Assembly: GCF_023053635.1 (NCBI RefSeq)
Contig: NC_086173.1
Coordinates: 145,547,197-145,611,196, forward strand
Length of the DNA stretch: 64,000 bases
Source: Elgaria multicarinata webbii
Taxonomy: Eukaryota; Chordata; Lepidosauria; Squamata; Anguidae
Direction: 5' to 3'
This document shows positions 43,376 to 54,711 of the stretch, one piece after another. The position numbers were made by a program, and so were the translations under genes. The first letter of the stretch is position 1. Each line of letters starts with the position of its first letter. Under the pieces are notes generated by a model. It saw only the letters and a program-made list of their open reading frames with translations. It ran no database searches and was not told where the DNA came from.

Positions 43376-44104
43376 AAACAGGCTCATTGGGAGCTTTACT
43401 GCTATTTATATTTTTTCTTACATATTTCAGTATATAAAGGTTTGACATTCTCTGGGGCAGACAACACAATTAGCAATTGCATGAATTTATTTTAACAAAA
43501 GTAAATAGTAGGCACAGGTGGGGATCTCAATTGGGACTGTGGGGGTGGAGGTAAGTGGGCTTTAATCCTTTCTGCCCAACTGCAGTGCTGGTCCAGTTTG
43601 AGTTTCCAGCACCTGTTATTTGCATTGGAACAAAACTTCCCATTTGTATCAATAGAAGCTTTTTCTATTCCAACATAAATAGCAGCTGCAGAGGGGCCCT
43701 GATCCAAATCAGGACCCGGGGGGGGGGGGACAGTGGCAGACCAAAAATCCCCCCCAATTCTGATTTAGATGTAATTTGTTGGCAACCCTACATAAAATGT
43801 GGTTGGGGTACATATTGAGTTCATTGTCTGGAAAAAGAACACTTTTTATTAAGTTCTGATAAGCATTTATGGCAGATAAAAAATCTCTAAAATCACATTT
43901 TAAGGTTATTTTATTTTTTTAAAAAAATGTAAAAAATAGTTTTGCAATCATTTGAATTCAATGATTTGAAACTGTCACATAAATGAAAACCATTTGAATC
44001 ATCATGGAAATGCTAGTCTCTCCCTCCCTCTGAATGAATGTTCAGTGAAAAATTATGCCAGTAATGGTCTCCCTTTTCCTTCAAATCTATTCTTGTCTTC
44101 TCAG
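43376..44104. other. intron-like sequence 5' of receptor 2
   Basis: Nothing assigned. Ends in a strong acceptor, CTATTCTTGTCTTCTCAG, at 44087-44104. Confidence 0.4.
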
Positions 44105-45063
44105 ATTCAAGCAATCCAGCTCAAGAGGAAACAGAAAAGAATAATGTGACTTCATGGACAGAATTTATTCTTCTGGGTTTTTTAAGCCAAACGAAAACAC
44201 CTGGAGTCATTGTGTCTTTTCTTCTCTTTATGTTCCTTTTGGTCCTGTCTGAAAACAGTCTCCTTTTCTACCTGATCCAGGTGGACTCTGATCTTCGTTC
44301 TCCAATGTATTTCTTTCTTAGTCAACTGTCCTTCATGGATATCTGTCAAACGCTAGCAATTGGCCCCAAAATGATTGCAGATTTTTTAATGAAGAAGAAT
44401 GTAATTTCTCTGACTGGATGTTCAACTCAGATATTTTTCATACTGCTAATGGGTGAAGCTGAGTGCCTCCTTCTTGCTGCACTGTCCTATGACAGGTATG
44501 TGGCAATCTGCAAGCCTTTGCAATATCCAGTCCTCATGAGGAGGAATATCTGCCTCATCTTAGTAGCTGGGGTTTGGTTCAGTGCCTTCTTACATGCCTT
44601 GGTGCCCTGTGTTTACGTTCTGCCACTGTATTACTGTGGTGCCAATGTTATTAATCATATCTTTTGCGACTTGCCATCGATGTTAAAGTTATCCTGTTCT
44701 GATACGTCTCACTTTGAAAAGACACTAATCTTCAGTGGCATTACCTTGCTCATTATCCCTTCATCAGTCATTTTTGCCTCCTACGTTTACATTCTCGGAA
44801 CAGTCTTGAGGGTGCGCTCAGCTGAAGGAAGTCACAAGGCACTCGGGACTTGCTTGTCACACTTGAGTGTGGTGGGACTCTTCTATGGGGCAGCTATGTT
44901 CAAATACCTGAGACCCAGGTCCTACCAAACGCCATTCCAAGACGATATGGTTTCAGTGTTTTGTACCATTGTCACTCCCATGCTCAACCCACTCATCTAC
45001 AGCCTGAGGAATCGGGATGTGCTAGCAGCACTGAAAAAAGTGTTCAGGAAAAGTGTGACATAG
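44105..45063 (+). CDS. olfactory receptor 2, class II, main coding exon
   Basis: Odorant GPCR of the olfactory neuron membrane. From acceptor CTTCTCAG|AT the frame codes DSSNPAQEETEKNNVTSWTEFILLGFLSQT... to VFRKSVT-stop, about 319 residues. Motifs: N-glycosylation NVT, PMYFFLSQLSFMDICQ, GCSTQ cysteine, LSYDRYVAIC near 44482 (L for the usual M), YCGAN...CDLPSMLKLSCSDTS in EC2, SY in TM5, KALGTCLSHL in TM6, MLNPLIYSLRNRDV in TM7. No ATG precedes TM1 after the acceptor. The split-codon phase is the same as in receptor 1, its closest relative here. Tandem, same strand, 8.4 kb downstream of receptor 1. No frame damage. Confidence 0.9.
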
Positions 45064-45224
45064 GTAATGGCCCAGAACATAATACTCTGCCTGTTGTACT
45101 CTAACTGAAACACGAACAATTAAACTCCATACCCCCCGCGGACATTGTGCAGGAGAATCACTGTGTCATCAATACGACCCACGAAGATCCATGAGTCATG
45201 AATGCAAGATAAAATGCTCGTCTG

Positions 45225-45575
45225 AAGAAGCTCTTACTGAGCATTTTGTTATAGTGCTGTGCCCTTGCACCGCAAAGGAGAGAATTCCAAGAGTGCAAGC
45301 AGCTTCAAGTTCAATCGCAGCTTTTAAAGCTCAGCTAAAAACTTTTCTTTTTCCTAAAGCTTTTAAAACTTGATTTTGTTCTGACTTTATACTGCTAGTT
45401 TTACCCTACCCTGTGCCTGTTCGGTGCATTCTCTTCCCCTCCTTATTGTTTTATTATGATTTTATTAGAATGTAAGCCTATACGGCAGGGTCTTGCTATT
45501 TACTGTTTTACTCTGTACAGCACCATGTACATTGATGGTGCTATATAAATAAATAAATAAATAAATAAATAATAA
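45225..45575 (+). mobile_element. L2-type LINE 3' end (GTACAGCACC subfamily)
   Basis: SSSIAAFKAQLKTFLFPKAFKT (45307-45373) is the ORF2 end; 3' UTR TTTTACTCTGTACAGCACC...ATTGATGGTGC and (AATA)n tail. Same subfamily as 58990-59705. Confidence 0.8.
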
Positions 45576-45624
45576 TACCCAAAGTTTGGTTTCCTTGGAA
45601 TGCAGTCACTGGAGGCTTTAAAAT

Positions 45625-45870
45625 AGTTTATAACAGTAGTGACAACTGTTGGGGGCCAGGACACACTCCATATACAGTTTTCAAAATGTTTTCTGAGGCA
45701 GGATTTACACTACTGCTTAAAATGGTTTATAACAGTAGTGACAGCTATTGGGGCCCAAGACACACTCCATATACAGTTTTCAAAATGTTTTCAAACTGTT
45801 TTATCCTGCTTGGTATATATCTGGCCAAAGTGTCATGTCCTGCTTGGTGTAAATCTGGCCCAGAGCTGGA
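45625..45870. mobile_element. GATCTACACTACTGC-family MITE, two tandem pieces
   Basis: TAACAGTAGTGACAAC...ACACACTCCATATACAG occurs at 45629-45690 and again at 45730-45790; the second is followed by CTGCTTGGTGTAAATCTGGCC, the family end. Confidence 0.6.
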
Positions 45871-46261
45871 TCAAGGCCACGATGGGCCCTGGGGCTAGTC
45901 ATTTGTAGTGAGCCCCCTCCTCTGCCCCCAATTCTAACCCCACACACATTTGTGCATGCGTGCACACAGACACACACGCGGAGAATCAATGAAAGCTATT
46001 TTAGATACAGAAAAATATATTTACATATGCTAGTAGAAATAATCTTGCAGCATAAAGCACACAGACATAGAAAATATAAATACATATTGAAGCTCTCTCT
46101 CTCATGTACACTCACTCAATCAAGAAACAGAGAGAGAATGACTCATTCAGAGAGAGCAGCAAAACATGACACACACACAGAGAGAGCCAGGGCTGACCCA
46201 GAATATTTTGTTGCCTGAGGAGAACGAGCAAATGCCTCTCATTTCTCATTGGATGATTTTG

Positions 46262-46360
46262 GGCCAGTCACTACCCCTTAGCCAAATCTAACTCACAGGA
46301 TTGTTGTGAGGAGGATAAAAATCCTGTGAGTTAGATTTGGCTGAGGGGTAGTGACTGGCC
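46262..46360. repeat. 41-bp inverted repeat with 17-nt loop
   Basis: 46262-46302 and 46320-46360 are complementary with one mismatch. The left arm (GGCCAGTCACTACCCC...CTCACAGGATT) is the body of the tRNA-derived SINE at 26612, so this is a folded-back SINE fragment. Confidence 0.85.
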
Positions 46361-46764
46361 TAAAGTCAGATTTACACATTGATATTAAACCAGCAATAGC
46401 ACAAGAAACTCCTTTGTCTTGTCAATTTTTCACATAAACTTGGAATCCTAAAATTAAACTGAAAAATAACACAATTCTAAGAATGTAATGTACTTAGTGA
46501 TTTTTAAATGTTGTTGGTGTAAATGCTTACAACAAAACAATATGTATTACATCAATTTCTTTATATGAAACTCAATTTAAATATTTGGGGTGGGGAAGAA
46601 AAGAAAAACCTTGTTCTCTCTCCTTGGAAGAATTTTATTGCCTGATCTCCAGAAGGGTTTTCAAAGTGGCGTTGAACAGCTCAAGTTGCCCTACTGAAAG
46701 GCATTCAGGTCAAAAACATGAAGATATCAGTGTCTCCCTCAAGGAATGGGTCCCTTCTAAGAGA

Positions 46765-46778
46765 TGTATATTATTATT

Positions 46779-46814
<36 letters not shown>

Positions 46815-47045
46815 TATAGCACCATCAATGTACATGGTGCTGTACAGATTACACAGTAAATAGCAAGACCCTGCCGCATAGGCTTACAATCTAATAAAGT
46901 TGTAGTAAACAATAAGGAGGGAAAGAGAATGCAAACAGGCACAGGGAAGTGTAAACAGGCACCGGGTAGGGTGAAGCTGACAGTATAGAGTCAGAACAAA
47001 CTCAATATTTAAAAGCTATAGGGAAAAGAAAAGTTTTTAGCTTTT
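46765..47045 (-). mobile_element. L2-type LINE 3' end (GTACAGCACC subfamily)
   Basis: (TTA)n/(TTTA)n tail at 46770-46815, then ATATAGCACCATCAATGTAC...CTTACAATCTAATAAAG and AAAAGTTTTTAGCTTTTTA. Confidence 0.8.
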
Positions 47046-47344
47046 TATCACCCATTCCTACAGATTTTCCTACAGTTTTTATCACCCATTCCTGCAGATC
47101 TAAGAGATCTCATGCATCCCTGTAGATTAATTAGGGTGACCAACCAAACCAGGATTTCCCCAGGTTTGTCAAGATTTTTGTTCTATCCTGGGTGTTGGGG
47201 GATTTTCTGTAATTTTTAGGGCTGTGCTCGGACCCCCCCCAATCCGCTCTGGATCCTGATCCACAACTTTCAGATTGGGTCCGCTTTGGGTCGATCCGCC
47301 TCCATTCCACTCCGCAGTGGATCCGGATCCAGAGCTCTGCTTTC

Positions 47345-47815
47345 CTCCCATAAACTTGCATTGAAAATGTAAAACGCCTATAACTTTTTTAGTTTTCAAG
47401 TTAGAAACATGAAAATGGGCACCATGATAGCTTCTAAATAGATCCTTAGGCATGGCCACTTTGAAGGAAATTGGATCATCCCCTGATTTTGGGGGGATTT
47501 TTAAAAGATTTCCCACCCATTTACAGAAATGCAGTTATCTCTGTTAGTTTGTAAGCTACACACATATAACTGGACACCAGGATAGCTTCCTAATAGATCC
47601 TTAGTCATGGCCACTTTGAAGGAAATCAGATCATATCCTGATTTTTTGGGAATTAAAAAAAATTTTTTTCCCCATTTACAGAAATGCAGTTATCTCTGTT
47701 AGTTTGTAAGCTACACACATGTAACTAGGCACCAGGATAGCTTCTAAATAGATTCTTGGGCATGGGCACTTTGAAGGAAATGGGATCATGCCCTGATTTT
47801 GGGGGAATTTTTAAA
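47345..47815 (-). repeat. 155-bp tandem repeat, 3 copies
   Basis: Each unit contains CACCAKGATAGCTTCTAAATAG and ATGGCCACTTTGAAGGAAAT. The complement (GCTATCATGGTGCC...GTTATAGGCGTTTTA) matches the 162-bp unit of 10331-10560. Confidence 0.8.
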
Positions 47816-48533
47816 GTTAAACCTAAGTCAGAATCTTCCTCTTAGGTTAACCACTTCAAAAATGAACACAGGGAACTTCAAGATAGAAATATTAAACTGG
47901 GTGAGTATACAGCACATAGATGGTCATGTGAGAAACAACTCAGACCTTGCATTGCCATGCTTGGGTCGCAATACTTTCTAAAAACTTAATTTTTTTTATG
48001 CCATCCACTCATTTCAAAGTGCTACAACATGTTGGTTTTTCAAGATGCACACACCTCAAACAGAGATGCCATTGAATAGACAATCCTTTCAGGCTCTGTC
48101 ACAGTTCACACACTCCAGGGTATGCCCAGCCAATAATTGTAATAACAACAACAATAATAATGACGATGATGATGAGCCTACATTGTCACAGAGGATTCAG
48201 TGATCATGGCAGCAGCACATACAAAATGAAGCTGCCTTTTCATGACGAGGAAGGACTAATGCCCTGAGTCAAAGCAAAACACGCACAAACCGGCCCTCTG
48301 AGGCGGGCCCAGAGGAGGAGAGGCAGCACAAGACATCTCTGCGGGCACAAGTCATTGAGCCAAGGATTGTTTCCAGGCCATTCGAAGGCAGAAACACAAA
48401 CCGGCCCTGTGAGGTGGGAACAGCACAGAGAGATGCCTTTGCATCCCATAAATAATAGGAGGCTAGCAGGACAACAGTAAAGCTTTGTGCTCCTTGCTTT
48501 AGAGTTGATTGACTACACAGCCATTATTAAATC

Positions 48534-48539
48534 ATCATT

Positions 48540-48588
<49 letters not shown>
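48534..48588 (+). repeat. (ATC)n microsatellite
   Basis: About 18 ATC units with one early interruption. Confidence 0.95.
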
Positions 48589-49727
48589 CAACAAGAAGAA
48601 TTAGAACAAAAAGGCTGACTGACTTTATTACCAGTATGGGAAAGTGGATGTGTCCAGTGCCAAGGAGGAAACAGTGGACTGTACCACTACCTCTCAGTCC
48701 TTTGGCTGGTCCTGTCTAGGTGCCTGCCTTTGAGAAGCCACATCACACATCATTGGTTCCCACTGGTTCCCCTTTAGAGGGTTCCAATTTTCCTGAAGGG
48801 CAGTGGGCACTGGGCACATCCACATGCCGTACAGGACATCATCCACTTCCACCACTGCTATCCAGTTGTCCACCAAGGTTACTGTGGGTACCTTGCAGTG
48901 CTGTGTTGCCTATCTTTTATTTTACTTTGAATATTATTTAAGGTTGTGTGTGAGTTTGCTTCACCAATGCCCTCCTCAGTGACCGAAGTCCTACAAAAGA
49001 CAAAGAAAGAAAACTGTCTCTTCTTTTGCTTATTCACATGGGGTGATCACTCAGCACAATTAGGAGATGAAGTTGTCTATCAACGCTGAAAAAGGCTTAT
49101 TTCCCCCTCCCTTTTATCCATTAAAAATCATTGCAACCCAACCGCTGAACGGTTTTTTCTGAAAATCAACACAAATGACTCCCAATTGTCAATCTGTAAG
49201 CACAGTAATTTTCAGGGATCTAGCTTTAAAAACAAAGAAGTTATAGGCATTTCTTCGCCCAATACAATCCTATGGAAAAAATGTCCAAAATGGCGACCGG
49301 AGCTCCGCAACGACGCGAGGCGCTCCACAACTCAGTGAACCGCTTCGTGTTGATCCACTGCCCTCTGACCCGATTTGGAACTGCCTTTGGCAGAGGCGGA
49401 TCGGGTGGCTCTGCTCCCGCTTCTATGACCCGAAACGGAGTGGAGCACAGCCCTAGTAATTCTAGAATGTCTGGGAATAACATGCTTTCCCCTTTAGGGC
49501 TTCCATTAGCATGACAGAAGGAATGACACGCCTTAAAGTCCCCAATTGAAGCAGTTGGGGGGAGGAATGACACACTTTCCTCTCCTCCCCTCCAACCGGG
49601 GCCTTTAAGGTCCCAATTGGAGCAGAGGAGGGGAAAGCACGCTTTCTGGAGGCCCTGGAAAGCACACTTTATCACACCCACCCCACTGAGTGTCCTCTTT
49701 TTTGGTTTCCCAAATATGGTCACCCTA

Positions 49728-50059
49728 TAGAGTATCAAATCCAAACGATGACATTAGCAACAACTGAGGCCTTGTGGCCAATGGCAAAGGCACCCAAATT
49801 ATGCTGAGGTACTCAGTGACCTGGTTCATACAATAGTGCCAGTACCTGCAGGAGGCCATTTTAAATATTCAATGCCTGGTCATGGCTTGTCATGTCGTGT
49901 GATCCCAGGCTGTTTAACCCTCATACAACCCACTGTCCCTGGGTTTGCATGATGCGATAAGCCACTGTGGGCTACGATGTGTGCCTGTGCCTGTGGGTGA
50001 CCATTTCGAAGGTGTGTGCGACCTTTCTCTTGCACAAGGCAGATCCAAGATCCGACACA
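49728..50059. other. no gene identified
   Basis: No clear frame or repeat recognised. Confidence 0.35.
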
Positions 50060-50560
50060 AGGAAAGCTGTGCTGGATCAGATCAAAAGCCAGTCTTACTT
50101 CAGCATTCTGTTTATACTGTGGGCAACCAGATGCCTATGAGAAGCCCAGAGCTGGACATAAATGCAATCACACCTATTTATTTATTTTTTATTTTTTATT
50201 TAAGCATTTTTATCCCGCCATTCAGCCAAAAAAGGCTCTCATGGCAGCTAACAAAAATATTTCTTGACAGTCCCTGCCCACAGGCTTACAATCTAAAAAA
50301 CATGACACAAAAGGAAAGGGGATTGGGAGGGCGGAGGAGGGGGAAAAGAAAAGCAAATTCAGGCACTACATTCTTATTTGCTTGTGTTCCTTGGTGACTG
50401 GTGTACAGAGGGTTCTCTGATACTGGAGGTAATAGATAGCCATCAGGACAATTAGCCATTGATTGCCTTATCCTCTATGAATTTGTCTAATTGCCTTTTC
50501 AAACTGCCCAGGTTGATAGCCATCACTACACTTTGTGGTGGGAAATACCTATGCGCTGTG
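50060..50560 (-). mobile_element. CR1 3' end split by a LINE tail
   Basis: CR1 pieces 50068-50168 (CTGTGCTGGATCAGATC) and about 50395-50560 (TGATACTGGAGGTAATAG...TTGTCTAATTGCC). Between them 50170-50390 starts TTTATTTATTTTTTATTTTT and reads TTTTATCCCGCCATTCAGCC, a LINE 3' tail in reverse. Confidence 0.65.
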
Positions 50561-51028
50561 TGCAGTGTTCCTTCCTTTCAGGGGATGTGGTGGAGCTAGT
50601 TGGAAAGCTTTGGGGATTGGATTTAGCTCCCAGCAGCCTATCATAAAGACAAAGACAGGCCAGTCTCTACGCAAAAGAATAAATGGATACAAACCAGACA
50701 TCAAAATATGCAACATCTGATAATGACCCTCGCTTCGCTACTCTGGCAAAAGGAACTTCAAAGGGAGGCTGAAACATGAAACTGCTGAATTAAAATCCCC
50801 AAAGTTCAGCTATACCACATTACAAGTTCAGCGTTATTAACAGTGTTAATACATTTATCAATGCTAAGATGTTTTTGTTGTCCATAGTGTAACAAAACCT
50901 AGTGTAATATCCAATGTACCTCCAACTTAGAATAGAACCATTCAAATGAATAGGAATGACTAAGTTTTCATTCATTTCAGTAGGTCTATTCTATGCAGGA
51001 CTAATATTGGATACTACCTCTAAACTAT

Positions 51029-51169
51029 GGCCATGGCTAGACCAGGCCTATATCCCGGGATTGTCCCGAGATCATCCCTGTGCATCCAAATGACACGCAG
51101 GGGATCCCAGGAGCAGGCAGGGACGACCCCTCCATTTGCTTGGGATAATCCTTAGGTCTAGCTAAGGCC
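51029..51169. mobile_element. 141-bp MITE, GGCCATAGCTAGACC ends, copy 2
   Basis: GGCCATGGCTAGACCAGGCC at the left and CCTTAGGTCTAGCTAAGGCC at the right; same length as copies 1 and 3. Confidence 0.7.
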
Positions 51170-51254
51170 TTTGACTGCTTGTTCTACAAAATTGAGTATT
51201 CAAGTAGGCACATGACATAAATACAGGTTTAATTCTAAACTACTGGGTTACCCT

Positions 51255-51460
51255 ACATGTATAGCATGTTGTGCTACCTCCAGTATCCAAGGCAGTAAGC
51301 CTATATACACAAGTTGCTGGGGAACTTGGACAGTAGGGTTGCATCTATGTCCTGCTTGTGGGTCCCTGGTCGACAGCTAGTTGGTAACTGCATGAATGGA
51401 GTGCTGGACTAGCTGGACCCTTGGTCTGATACAGTATGGGCCATCTCATGTTCTTATGAC
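51255..51460 (+). mobile_element. CR1-type LINE 3' UTR
   Basis: CTACCTCCAGTATCCAAGGC...GTCCTGCTTGTGGGTCCCTGG...ACCCTTGGTCTGATACAG and a CATGTTCTTATGA terminus. Confidence 0.75.
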
Positions 51461-52680
51461 TTATATCTCATTTTCCCAACAGATAGGTTAGCCTTTGCCG
51501 TAAGCGTGTTTTGGAGAAGTACTAATTTCCACAACATGGCAATATGGATTGAATGGATCCTTTCCAATAACTCCATTGGTGCTGTGCAAGTATGGTTGTG
51601 CTTGGACTGTAGAAATAAGCCATTAAGATCAGTGCAAACAAATTCAATTTCCTTTGAGCTGCTGGCAATGAACACTTGACCCCTTGTTGTTTATTAAATG
51701 AAGCAGAAGGAAATTCTATATATAAAAAAAGTACTGTAGAAAAAAAGTGATCACATCTTCAAACTCTAAATAGTTATATGAACTTTTTACTTTTTAAACT
51801 TTATTTTAATTAAAGTTGGACTCAGCTAAATTCCCCAAAGGAGGAGATGGCTGAGAGTTCCTCCATGGAGATTTGAAATATTGAATTGGATTTGGGATTG
51901 ATGAGACTACTGGTGCTGATTTGGATGTTTCAAAATTAAAGGCACGAAATTTTTCCTTCCTCTTCAAATAGTGAGCTGGTGGCCAAAGGAAAGATTTTAC
52001 TGTGGTGACTGTAGATGACGTAGGTTAGAAAATGTTGCTATTTAGGAGAGATTGAAAAGCTTTTTTTTTTTTTTTGGCAAGTTCAGTCAGATTAAAGAAT
52101 TTAAAGTTAAGAATTTTAAAAATCAGATCTGTGAAAAGGAACAAGAAACACTTGTCTACAGCTATGAATATAGACCATGTGTTTTCCTGTTTTTGACGGC
52201 AAAAATTAATAATCATCCTATCATAAATACAGAATTACTGATCTCTATTTTTTTGAAAAATGTAGGGCACTATTTTTCCCCCATAGGACAGTTTTAAGTA
52301 ACCTGTTTCACCTGAATCACAGCAGATAATTTGGGGGAGAAGATAGAAATGCCGAATAAGATTTAATTAAATCATTTGGAACATCAACATTTTCAGCTGA
52401 GTATTAAACTTCTTTTGAAAAAACAACTGAAAACATTTTTTCAACATACTGATGAAAACACCTGCAGTCAACAGAAGTATGTAATTTCTAAATATTGTAC
52501 AGGTCATGAGTTTTTGTAATGTGATGAACTGTGATATTGTTCTATAATGTAACCCATTTGCATATACACAAAATGTTTTACAAATAAGTCATTGCAAGCT
52601 AAATACAAAAACATTTACTTTCTTTATATCCAACCTTACCATCCAGGTATGGTCAAGACAACCGACAAAGATTAGATAGA
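51461..52680. other. no gene identified
   Basis: A/T-rich, 5' of receptor 3. (T)13 at 52063-52075. AACATCAACATTTTCAG near 52381 faintly recalls the upstream block of receptors 1 and 2. No exon called. Confidence 0.35.
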
Positions 52681-52682
52681 AA

Positions 52683-52686
52683 GATG

Positions 52687-52727
<41 letters not shown>

Positions 52728-52728
52728 G
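52683..52728 (+). repeat. (GATA)n microsatellite
   Basis: About eleven GATA units, first ones imperfect. Confidence 0.95.
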
Positions 52729-52744
52729 AGTAGACTTGACATCA

Positions 52745-53587
52745 CACACATCATATTTGCTATCTTGGGGGATGTGTCTATATGGGTTAAAGCTCCACAG
52801 TGGTGCTGCGTTGGTTATATGCCACAGCAGTCACCTTGCAGCCACAGCAGGGCTTTCCTGCGAAGCTGCACTGTAGAAAAGTCAGGGATTTACCCTGAGT
52901 TTTCCTGCCAGAGCGAGGTCAGTATGGCTCTTTCACCGTTTGTCCTTGCTTTGGTGTTGTGCTGGGGGCTTTCCTGGGTGGAACATGACCTCCCAGTGGT
53001 CTCTGGAAGCTGGGCAAGGAGGAGGCTGGACAGCCCACACTGCCTCCTGCGTCGGGATTACCCAACGCCACACCACAGCAACAAAAATATGATTTCTTTC
53101 AGAAAGTGGGGACAAACCAGTGAGTGGCACTTTAAAATGTACATGAGATGAGCAAAGTTGTTTGATTTCCCCCCCAGTACCTATTATTTTCCAGATCTTC
53201 AATGATTATCATCCCATTCACTCAAAGTAAAACTTTGTTCTTCTTCAGATATTTAGTGCTGAAGCCTGTCTTTAACACTCAGTTATTCCAAAAAACAATT
53301 TGGCTGAAAGAGAATATTCCATTTCATGCCTGCTCTGAGATTGGGCTGAATAAAGTTTTGTGTTTCTATAGGATCGTTTCAAAGCTTTGAAATGTAGTGT
53401 GTTATATATTGTTGTGTATGTGAATGGCCCATGGCCCAAGCAACAAATAATAAAGAAAGAAAAGAAAAATATCCTGCGAGGCTTGTTAAGTTAAAAGGAA
53501 GTGACTGGTTCTTTCTCTGAGTACATGATTATTTATTTTTCAAATGGGTAAAACAACTGTTCTTCAGCAAATGGGGGGGGGATCTAC
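52745..53587. other. unclassified repeat and unassigned sequence
   Basis: 52770-52960 shares words with 23160-23460 (GAAGCTGCA, CAGGGATTTACCC, GTCCTTGCT) and may be a non-autonomous repeat. A 128-codon plus frame (52765-53151) spans it but has no known domain. Confidence 0.3.
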
Positions 53588-53728
53588 ACTACTGCTTTTA
53601 AAACGCTTTAAAGCACTTTGAAAATGTTTTGAAACCTGTATATGCAGTGTGTCCTGGGCCCCAACAGTCGTCAAAACTGTTATAAAGCACTTTAAAGCGC
53701 TTTAAAGCAGCAGTGTAGATCCCCCCTA
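53588..53728. mobile_element. MITE, GATCTACACTACTGC-ended, palindromic
   Basis: GATCTACACTACTGCTTTTA at 53590 and the complementary GCAGCAGTGTAGATC ending near 53725, with AAAGCACTTTAAAGCG repeats in both arms. Confidence 0.8.
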
Positions 53729-54013
53729 GGTTGTAGTTAAATGTAGCATTACACTGATACCTGTATATTTATAGTCATTGACTTAAGATAGCATCTATAT
53801 AATCCACCCTTCGTCAGCACATTTTATGCGTGTATCAGATGACACACAGGAAAAATATATAAATTTAGAGTATGTAAGAATCTGTGTTTGCTAGGAAGTT
53901 AGGATCTGTGCATTCTTAGGTCAAGATAATAAAATGGAAGTTTTGCTAATATTTTTCAATTTACTCTTAAAGTCGGTAAGAAAACTATTAAGTCATTAAA
54001 TCCTAGTATCTTA

Positions 54014-54154
54014 GGCCGTAGCTAGACCTAAGATTTAGCCCAGGATTGTCCTGGGGCCAAACCTGTTCATCTAAGTGCCACACAGGGCATCCAGTGCTCA
54101 GGCAGGGACGAACCCGGGATGATCCTGGGATAAACCTTAGGTCTAGCTATGGCC
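54014..54154. mobile_element. 141-bp MITE, GGCCATAGCTAGACC ends, copy 3
   Basis: GGCCGTAGCTAGACCTAAG to CCTTAGGTCTAGCTATGGCC, flanked by TTA at 54011-54013 and 54155-54157. Confidence 0.8.
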
Positions 54155-54369
54155 TTATTCTCTTTATATAAAACCCATATATTTATTCAAAGTTGTAATA
54201 CTGAATTCTTCCAGTACTATCTCTAGTTTTTATATGCTATCCTTAGATGACAGAGTTAAAGGTGCGATGAATGGCAAAGATTTTTGTCTTCTTTAGGCTC
54301 CCTTCATACTCCTGATGAACTTTCTGCTGCTAATTTTTGCTGTAGCAAGTAATATTGAAAGGATGAAAA

Positions 54370-54417
<48 letters not shown>

Positions 54418-54600
54418 TATTTATTTATATAGCACCATCAGTGTACATGGTGCTGTACAGAGTAAAACAGTAAATAGCAAGACCCTGCCGCATAGGCTTA
54501 CAATCTAATAAAATCATAGTAAAACAATAAGGAGGGGAAGAGAATGCAAACAGGTACAGGGTAGGGTAAGCAGGCACAGGGTAGGGTAAAACTAACAGTA
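54370..54600 (-). mobile_element. L2-type LINE 3' end (GTACAGCACC subfamily) with (ATT)n
   Basis: (ATT)n at 54371-54417 leads into TATATAGCACCATCAGTGTAC...CTTACAATCTAATAAAATC. It lies only about 110 bases 5' of receptor 3. Confidence 0.8.
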
Positions 54601-54711
54601 GAAAGTAACAGTAGAAGTCTGCACAACTTTAACCTAAAGTTTATCATAGTATTTTCCACAAATCCTGTTCTTCTGTTTTCTTTACATAAAATCCAGGCAC
54701 AGGAGCAAGGA

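Larger units (their letters stand above)
47217..49455. mobile_element. AGGGCTGTGCTC-ended element, 2.24 kb, non-autonomous
   Basis: TAGGGCTGTGCTCGGACC at the left and GGAGCACAGCCCTA at the right; 8-bp flanks GTAATTTT (47209-47216) and GTAATTCT (49456-49463), 7 of 8. Left interior: three tandem units of 155 bp (landmarks 47421, 47576, 47731). Middle (47821-49140): no gene, but includes (ATC)n at 48534-48588 and a partly duplicated ACCGGCCCT-TGAGG segment at 48290-48420. Right: GATCCGGATC-type GC-rich ends. No transposase seen. Confidence 0.75.
47132..49727. mobile_element. GGGTGACC-ended element carrying a nested element
   Basis: TAGGGTGACCAACC at the left and ATATGGTCACCCTA at the right. The right end, read in reverse, matches the left end of 9671-10646 (GGGAAACCAAAAAAGAGGACA). 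Without the nested element it is about 360 bp. Target duplication not clear. Confidence 0.65.
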
